Shown here: positions 57,006-64,000 of the stretch, piece by piece
How the letters are laid out: the number at the start of each line of letters is the position of its first letter
Numbering within the stretch: the first letter of the stretch is position 1
Assembly: GCA_015832175.1 (NCBI GenBank)
Contig: WJXW01000010.1
Span: 1,302,001-1,366,000 of the forward strand
Direction: 5' to 3'
Length of the DNA stretch: 64,000 nt
From: Paraphaeosphaeria minitans
Lineage: Eukaryota; Ascomycota; Dothideomycetes; Pleosporales; Didymosphaeriaceae
Position numbers and translations under genes: made by a program
The notes under the pieces: generated by a model
Databases searched by the model: none
Told to the model about the DNA's origin: nothing
Seen by the model: only the letters and a program-made list of their open reading frames with translations

Positions 57006-57320
57006 TCTTTCTAGGAGTCTAGTGGCTACTTAAAGGTCCTCTAGTCTATCGCTCTTTCTACCTAATAGCTGCTTAAAAGTCTATTAGTCTATTGTTATTT
57101 TATTCCTAGGTAACTAATAACTACTTAAAAGTCTATATAGTCTATACTAGCACTAGATACCTGCTTAAAAGTCTATTAGTGTGTTGTTTTATTTCTGGGT
57201 AATTAGTAACTACTTAAAAGTTTATTAATTTGTCTATCTAGGCAACTAATAACTACTTAAAAGTCTATTAGTCTTATTACTCTATTTTTAGCTATTTAGT
57301 AGCTACTTAAAAGTCTACTA
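57005..57320 (-). repeat. Leader minisatellite of B2
   Basis: The core ACTACTTAAAAGTCTATTAG and variants recur about 7-8 times at 40-52 base spacing. Complement of the B1 array at 4815-5165. Confidence 0.85.
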
Positions 57321-57331
57321 AACAGCTTCTA

Positions 57332-57547
57332 TGTAACGGGTAGATTACGATACTATTGTGGTGTTGTAGTATCTAGCGCCAAGGCCTTATAGAGGGTCTG
57401 TGCGCTAAGTGAGCTAGCTACGCTAAACCTACGCCGCGCATTAACTCTATATAAGATAAGTATTATTTAATTAATATTACTAGAGTTATCCTTTCACTAT
57501 CCTTCCTAGTGTAAAGCAAGTACTATTGCCTATAACTAGACTTTACA
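57332..57547 (+). repeat. 5' LTR of D (216 bp)
   Basis: Begins TGTAACGGGTAGATTACG and ends ACTAGACTTTACA. It is less mutated than its partner at its left end. Confidence 0.95.
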
Positions 57548-57609
57548 TAATAATACATCTTCTACAATAGTCTAAGGATAGCTCCTAGAGTTATATAAGC
57601 TACTAGTAG

Positions 57610-58640
57610 GGGGTAGACTTTACCTAAAGCCCCTAAAGGCAGCGAAGACCCTTTTACCTAGTATATAAAAGGAGAGCTAGTAATATAACACTTAAGCCTA
57701 CCTTTAATGCTTAAGTAGTGTATTTTAGTTACTAAAAAAAAGCGTAATAAGCTTCGCGCTATATATTTACTTTATACCTTAGAAGACAAAATTTCTTAAC
57801 TTAAAAGTATAAGCTAAACCCCTAGCGTAGTAGCTGCTACTAAAAATATTAAAATCCTATTTACTAATATATATAAGCGGGACGCGCCTATAGTATATAT
57901 AGTAATATATGTTAAGTGTGCGCTTTAACCTAAGGACCTTACTAAATATAGAGGCAAGAACCTTAAAGAGTATTATAAATTCTTCTATTCTTATAAAGTA
58001 GCCTTTCGCCTTTTACTACAAGAATTTGTGTAGGATAGAGATAAGGTTATCTAGGTAATATAGTACTTTATAGGTAATCTAAGAGAACTATAGTACATAC
58101 ACTATAAGCGCACCTTTAAAGCTAAGGGAGAAATACCTATCTAGAAGTACTTTAAGTAGTATATACTTAACTTACTTTAAGACCTAGTGAATTACAGCCT
58201 AGAAGTAGCTATAGTGTATGCTTAGGTAATATAGTAAAGAGACTAAACTATTTACTTTTTTATAACCTACCTTAATGTTCTTAAAAATTAACTTACACCT
58301 TATACTAAGGAGTAAAAGGTATAGCACCTCTTCTCTAAGCTTAAACCTAAGCTATAGAGGGCTATTACTAACTACTATTAGGTGCCTATACCTAGGGAAG
58401 ACCTTATTACTTTAGGCTCTACGCTTAAGCAAAACCTACACTGCGCACCTATAATATAGGAGTTAAGCTAGTGTTATATATTAAAGAAATCTAAAGACAC
58501 TACGCTAAACTGCTAAACACCTAAAAGTAATAGTAAGACTTAAGATAAGAAACGTGTTACCTACTATAAGTGCTATAAAACTAGCTACTATACTAATAAA
58601 TATAGAGGTAGTAATTCTAACTAGATTTTTATATAAGTAA
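57610..58640 (+). pseudogene. D gag with zinc knuckle
   Basis: Plus strand. The capsid-like region lies at about 57700-58400. A CCHC knuckle at about 58553-58612 reads TYYKCYKTSYYTNKY, in which one Cys survives and the others and His are Tyr (pattern C-Y-K-C-x4-H-x4-C). It is followed directly by protease. The start is not determinable. Confidence 0.72.
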
Positions 58641-58679
58641 ACTATGTGGGAAAAGGCTAAGCCTTACCTATAACTTAGG

Positions 58680-61600
58680 TATAGTAAGGCGCCTACTAAT
58701 TTATATCTTACTAGGTATAAAGCGCACATGTAGCGTAGCTAGAGATATAGGCTTAGAGAGGGAACTCTAAATAATCTTTAATCTATAGGCTAATATTAGC
58801 CTAATTAGCTAGATTATTACTGTTAAAATAAATCTAAAGCCTATTTAAGGGGCTAAGCTCCCTAAACTAGAATAAATTAGGGCCTAAAGGTAAAGCACCT
58901 ACGCTGCCTATGCGCTCTAGGTGCGTATTATAAATAATATAGGGGTAGAGCGTAGGATAAAGACTACTATCTATAGCGTTAATAAGGAAGGGATTCCTCT
59001 CCTACTTAGTAACCCCTTTTTATAAGAAGGTAATATCTACTTTAATTATAGCTTACAAATATAGCGCTAGGGCTATACTATAGCTTTAATACAGCTTGTT
59101 ACTATAAGGGACTTTAAAGATAATATAAAGTATACTAGCTTAGATTTATTTCTTTTAAGGGTCTTATAAATAACTAGTGTAAGCTTAGAGCACCTAGTGC
59201 GTATTAATAAAGCGCGCGTAGCGTAGGTACTATATATTTCTAATGTATTACGCGAATATAGTAACGTATTTAATAAAAAAGTAGTGTTTACCCTATTAAA
59301 TTTTAAGGAGTCTAATTATGCTATTCCTATTATAGAGGGAAAGAAACCTTTTTATAGACTACTTTATAATCTCTTAGAGCGGGAGCTTAAGGTACTTTAG
59401 GAGTATCTAGAAAATACTTTAAAAAAGGGATAGATTAGGTATAGCACTAGCCTAGCTAGAGCACTAATTCTATTTGCCCTTAAGAAAGATAGTACACTAT
59501 AGCTTTGTGTAGATTATTAGGACTTTAACATAATTACTATTAAGGATTGTTACTTACTACTCTTAGTTAGAGAGACGCTTAACCGCCTATTAGGCGTATA
59601 CTACTATACAACCCTTAATCTTCGTAACGCCTACTATAGAATTTAGATCTAGGTAGGAGATAAGTAGAAAACTACATTCTAAACTTACTACGGCCACTTT
59701 AAGTACTTAGTAATACTATTTAGCTTAACTAATGCCCCTACAAGCTTCTAGGCATATATTAATAAGGTACTAGTACTATACCTAGATTATATATGCATTA
59801 TGTACCTAGATAATATACTTATTTATACCTATAATAAGGATTTTACGCTTTATTAGTGTGCTGTCTACGCTGTGCTTAAATTACTACATAAGGCTAAACT
59901 TTTTGTTAATTTAACTAAGTATATATTTGCCTTAGGCAAAGTTCACTTCTTTAGTTTTATTATAACTACGTAAGGAATCCGCGCTAATCCTATGTGCATA
60001 GTAACTATTATAGAATAGCTATAGCTAACTAGCATCTAAGAGTTCTAGTTATTTCTAGGCTTTATAAACTTTTATAGGCGATTTATTAAGGTATATGTGT
60101 AAAAAACTGCTCCTTTTTTAAACCTACTTAGGAAGAACTAAGTGTTCTAATAGTTAAGAGAAGCTAATAATACTTTTAAAATGCTTAAAACGCGCTTCTT
60201 AAGTGCGCCTATTTTACGCTACTTTAACCCTACGCTGCTAATCTAATTAGAGACTAACGTATTTACTTTTATAATATATAGTATCTTTTTATAGCTATTT
60301 AAGGACTAGAAATAGCACCTAGTTACTTTTATATTAAGAAAACTTTAAGTAGTAGAGCTAAATTATAAGGTATATAACCTTAAGCTCCTTACTATTGTCT
60401 ACTACTTTAAGTAATAGAGATATTATCTAGATAGTACACAGCACATAATTTAAGTGCTAAGTAACTATAATAACTTATGTGGTATACGCGCTATATAGAA
60501 GCTAAACCTATAATAAGTATAATAGGTGATGTATTTAGTAGCTTTTAATTTTAAAGTGAAATACTACCTAGGGAAAATAAACCTAGTAGATAGACTATTA
60601 AAAAGGGCAGATTACCCACAGGAGAACCTATTACTAACCTATTTATTACCTACCCTGTAGAATAAAATACTGCAGAGGACTAAGCATAGTAGAGTAAGTA
60701 GATCTATAAATAAGCCAAGCTTATTAGGCGTATATAAGACGTATATTACTAACATTTACAGAGCTATAAGGGTCCCTACTACTAGTGCTATAGTGTGTAC
60801 GCTATATATACTATACTTACTAGCTAGAGTATTAGTTAGTAGTAAACCTATAATAAAAGAGTCTAACCTTATTACTAAAGTTTAGTAGCTTTAGTAAAGG
60901 GACACCTTTACTATTAAGTGTATTACTAGCTTAAGGTGTAAGAGAAGCACTTAAAGTAGTAGTAAAGCATAAGTATAGTGCTTTAATAAAATAGAAGCCC
61001 TAAAGTACAATAGTAGATTATATATCCTAGATAAACTAGTAATTAGGTAAGAGATTTTGTTCTAGCACTATAACACGCACATAGTAGGCTATTTTAGTAT
61101 ACGTAGAACGCTTAAGGCTATTAAGAGGACCTACTATTAGCCTCTTATAGGTTAAGATGTTTAGAAGTATGTAAGGACTTATACTATTTACTAAAGAAGC
61201 AAAGCTCTAAGGCATAGTAAATATAGCTAGCTATTACCTCTTCTAACGCTAAAGGATATCTTTAAGGAAGTCTTACTAGACTTTATAACTAGATTCCTAC
61301 TAGCAAAGGATTAAAGCAGCTACGCTTTTAATATAATTTTTATAATTATATGCTACTTCTCTAAGATAGCTATCTATATCCCTATATAAAAAACATAGGA
61401 TATAAAGGAATTTGCAGAAGCCTACTTTTAAGAGATTATTTTAAAGTTTAGTATTTAGAAAGGTATTATATCTAATAGGGACTCTACCTTTACCTTTACT
61501 TTTTAGGCAGAAATATACTACTAACTATAAGTGAAGCGTAGGCTTAGCACTACTTTCTACCCTTAAATAGACAGGCAAACAGAGCGCTAGAATTAGACGC

Positions 61601-62335
61601 GTAAATAATACCTTTACATATTTATTACACCTCTATAAATAAACTAGGTTAAACTACTCCTAATAGCTTAATTTGTATACAATAACTCTATCTATAATTT
61701 AACAAAAATAACGCCTTTCTATATAGTATATAGTAAGCACCCTATCCTTACTACGCCTCCTATAGATAGTAGACTAGAGGGGGAGCTACTAGATATAGTT
61801 AAGAGAGTAAAATATATATATAGTGTACACGCATCACTTATAGAGCACTTATACTTAGTATAAGAGTATTAGAGCTAGTACTATAATAAGAAGTATAAGT
61901 AAGAGTTATTCTAGAGAGGCGACTTAGTCCTACTTAGCATAAAGAATATATATATACTTTAATAACTAAGTAAGAAGCTATTAGGAAAATTTATTAGGCC
62001 CTTCTAAGTGTAGGACGTAGTTAGAATATAGATATACTACCTACTCCTCCTACAATACTATTATATTTATAACATATTTTACATTTCCCTTCTTAAATAA
62101 TAGAAACTAAGGTTAGAAGTAGAACATATTAACACTTAGCTACTAAAGGTCACACCTAAAAGAGGAGAAGTCTAAGAAGTAGAAAAAATCCTAGCTAAGC
62201 AAATAAGAAAGGGGTAAAAGTAATACCTACTCTACTAGAAAGGCTATAATAAGACTTAGAACACCTAGATTCTAGAGTTAGACTTTAAAAATATAGATAA
62301 CCTAGTCTAAACCTTTAAAGGGAAAAAAGCTGCGC
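58680..62335 (+). pseudogene. D pol: protease, RT, RNase H, integrase, chromodomain
   Basis: Plus strand, readable almost throughout. The protease is at about 58700-59060 (end LLLSNPFL). RT is at about 59340-59830, with ALKKDSTL-stop-LCVDY near 59490, DK-stop-KTTF near 59665, FSLTNAPTSF near 59730 and the catalytic box MYLDNILIYT at 59799-59828. RNase H follows at about 60180-60500. The integrase zinc region is at about 61070-61200. The core is at about 61260-61620, with GIISNRDSTF near 61460 (SDRD to SNRD) and TTFYP-stop-IDRQTERQN near 61550, where the usual HPQTDGQTERQN is recognisable. The chromodomain lies at about 62170-62320 (VEKILAKQIRKG, KGYN, ILELDFKNI). Catalytic Asp losses make it inactive. 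Confidence 0.9.
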
Positions 62336-62459
62336 ATATAAAGAAAAGGTAAAGAATATAATAAGAGTATATAGAACGTAGATATAATATATATTATTAT
62401 AGAGCACTATAGCTTAGGGAGCACTTATAGCTTATTAGGGGTATTTACTTAAAGCCTAT

Positions 62460-63545
62460 AAGCTAGTTTCTAAAAAGTAATCTAACTAAACTATACGCTG
62501 CCTATACCCCTACTACTTATTATTCTTATTATCTTTACTATCTTTACTATTCTTGTCTACTACACCTCTAGTAGTAACCTCTTCCTTACTTTCTTTATTG
62601 CTATTATCTAAGTCGCCCTTATTACAGTAAGGAGCAGACGCTAGATTAACCTAGGATAAGTTATTAGTATACATTTTAAGTGTGGGAAAGGTGCAAACTT
62701 ACTATCTACTATATAAAGGGAATAGCTACTTTAAGAGTATTAGTAATCTAACGCTACTCTACTAGAATTAAGTCTAGATACTAAGGGCTAGTAGTAGGCA
62801 CCTAGGTTACTATATCTATAGGTGTACTAACATAAGCTATAACACGCTAGCAGTTAGCTAGCTCTAAGTTAAATTACTTTTAGTAATAAGCTAGTTTTAG
62901 GCCTACTACCTTTACACGCTTATCTATCTTACGCTGCCCGCCTAGGGTCTCTATAACTATAATGTAGTAGTAGTTATAAAGGGCGTATAGGCGATTAAGG
63001 CGCCTATTTATTACCTTTAGCACCTATAAGTATTAGCTAAAGCGTATATATAATATGCAACTCTAGATATACTAAGTTATACCCTCTATAATTACCTTTA
63101 ATATAATAGTTATAGCGCTTATTATTATCTTTAGCGTAGTTCTTAGGAAGCTTTACTAAGTTCTGCGTATAGTGTATATAAGTTATAAGCACTACGTTAT
63201 AGTCTATACACTTAGTATTTCTACTAAACGCAAAGATAGCAGTATTATAGAGATTAGACTTCTTAATATATTTAGGTACTAGGTAGTATAGTATCTTAGG
63301 TAATGAAAGGGGTTATTTAAAGATTAAGCGCTCTGCCTATACTAAGAATAAGTTATCTATATATTATATAGGTAGAGAGCACACGAAGATTAAAATAATA
63401 TTAACACTATATAGCCCTACTACCTTATATTATAAAAGGCTACAGTAAATAGAAGGCGTAGAAGTCTTATATTAAATAACATACACGATGCGTTTATAAC
63501 GCACACTATTTACTTATAACGCGCTGTTATAGCGTACGTAATATG
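62460..63545 (-). pseudogene. Antisense reading frame in the 3' region of D, unknown protein
   Basis: On the minus strand one frame runs from about 63540 to 63033 with only seven or so stops, including a 90-codon stretch (63303-63034) without any: SLPKILYYLVPKYIKKSNLY, AIFAFSRNTKCIDYNVVLIT and NYRGYNLVYLELHIIYTL are parts of it. It then continues less clearly to about 62480 (SKFAPFPHLKCILITYPRLI near 62680). A plus-strand frame over 62890-63290 is also fairly open, so the assignment is not certain. No domain is recognised. The position matches the antisense frames of A, B, C and E. Confidence 0.48.
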
Positions 63546-63621
63546 CACCCCTATAGACACTCTTTTCTTTTCTTATAAAGTGAGGTTTTTATTAAGGCTA
63601 TAGTATACTACAGAGGACTAC

Positions 63622-63639
63622 AGCTAGAGGGGAAGGTTC
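63622..63639 (+). promoter_or_regulatory. Polypurine tract of D
   Basis: GCTAGAGGGGAAGGTTC directly before the 3' LTR, the expected plus-strand primer site. Confidence 0.75.
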
Positions 63640-63855
63640 TATAATAGGTAGATTATAATATTATTATAGTATTATAGTATCTAGCGCTAAAGCCTTATAG
63701 AGGGTCTGTGCGCTAAGTAAGCTAGCTGCGCTAAACCTACGCTACACGTTAACTCTATATAAGACAAGTATTATTCTATTAATATTACTAGAGTTATCCT
63801 TTTACTATCCTTCCTAGTGTAAAGTAAGTACTATTACCTATAACTAGACCTCACA
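63640..63855 (+). repeat. 3' LTR of D (216 bp)
   Basis: Starts TATAATAGGTAGATTATA (TG to TA) and ends ACTAGACCTCACA. The TTCTA duplication follows. Confidence 0.95.
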
Positions 63856-63860
63856 TTCTA

Positions 63861-63933
63861 TTAGTTCTCTAAATACTTATCGCTATACTTTTCTACATCC
63901 TTTTAAAAGCAGCCCTATGTCCCTCGCCAAAAA
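63861..63933 (-). other. B2 leader next to the 5' LTR
   Basis: Complement of B1 4730-4800; it contains the primer-binding region. Includes AGCCCTATGTCCCTCGCC. Confidence 0.7.
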
Positions 63934-64000
63934 TATAGTGTTATAGGTGCGTTTGCCTTAAGTAAGGAATATAAAAGAATAAGTTAAGTTCTCCTATCTA
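63934..64000 (-). repeat. 5' LTR of B2, cut by the window end
   Basis: First 67 bases (TATAGTGTTATAGGTGCG...) match the inner end of the inverted B LTR at 40749. Confidence 0.9.

Larger units (their letters stand above)
57332..63855 (+). mobile_element. D: full-length chromovirus inserted in the B2 leader
   Basis: LTRs of 216 bp (57332-57547, 63640-63855) and target duplication TTCTA (57327-57331, 63856-63860). The empty site (AACAGCTTCTATTAG in complement) is read in B1 at about 4800-4816. Length 6.5 kb. Plus-strand gag, protease, RT, RNase H, integrase and chromodomain, then a 1.3 kb 3' region with a minus-strand frame. Confidence 0.95.
40749..64000 (-). mobile_element. B2: long gypsy element inserted in A1, split by E2 and D
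   Basis: The 3' LTR is at 40749-40988 and the 5' LTR begins at 63934 and leaves the window. Without E2 and D it is about 9.6 kb. It is the more complete copy of family B, with gag, protease, RT, RNase H and integrase on the minus strand, a leader minisatellite, and a plus-strand frame in the 3' region. The probable target duplication is CTAC (40745-40748), which corresponds to CCGC in the unoccupied A2 copy; the other side is outside the window. Confidence 0.9.

Noticed and set aside
1..64000. Prokaryotic or viral genome segment
   Set aside because: LTR elements with chromodomains, 5 bp target duplications and the CpA-specific mutation pattern are those of a filamentous ascomycete; no prokaryotic gene structure, ribosome-binding sites or viral genes are seen.

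Overview
This 64 kb window is a gene-free block of nested, decayed LTR retrotransposons from the genome of a filamentous ascomycete (Pezizomycotina). Three things point there. CpA and TpG are nearly absent and TpA is very common (for example 20101-20160 has no CpA, no TpG and 11 TpA), which is the footprint of repeat-induced point mutation (RIP). Nearly every element copy is riddled with TAA/TAG stops. The recognisable proteins are Ty3/gypsy (including chromodomain-bearing) and Ty1/copia polyproteins of fungal type. I see no intact host gene, rRNA, tRNA or CRISPR array.

I use local labels A-F for six families. A is a chromovirus (192 bp LTR), B a large gypsy element (about 235 bp LTR), C a chromovirus (226 bp LTR), D a chromovirus (216 bp LTR), E a copia element (195 bp LTR), and F a copia element (238 bp LTR, or 312 bp in a variant). 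The oldest layer is A1 (+), present as three pieces: 1-1516, 23492-24799 and 39357-40748. Three elements split it: A2 (-, 1517-23491), E1 (-, 24800-39356) and B2 (-, 40749 to beyond 64000). A2 is split by B1 (+, 4495-19256). B1 carries a solo F LTR (6047-6358) and element C (+, 7829-16408). C carries a second solo F LTR (12387-12698). E1 is split by full-length F (-, 29482-36722). B2 is split by E2 (-, 44555-51873) and D (+, 57332-63855). Nearly all insertions show a 4-5 bp target duplication, and for most of them the unoccupied site can be read in the other copy of the host element inside this same window.

The usual gag, protease, RT, RNase H and integrase order can be followed in every family through stop-riddled frames. 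A, C and D end in a chromodomain. B1 is an internally deleted derivative that lost about 3.8 kb covering protease to integrase.

The most unusual feature is what lies between pol and the 3' LTR. In A, B, C, D and E, and less clearly in F, this 1-2.5 kb region holds a second decayed reading frame on the strand opposite to gag-pol, with codon-like structure and far fewer stops than the other frames. In B it reaches roughly 580 codons and carries a CxxC...CxxC motif. In C it is Lys/Ala/Leu-rich and helix-like. In E the same frame is preserved in both copies. I do not recognise these proteins. If confirmed, an antisense accessory gene shared across both gypsy and copia families of one genome is the best candidate here for something undescribed. 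A second unusual point is that F shows one-sided RIP: its + strand lost CpA but kept TpG.
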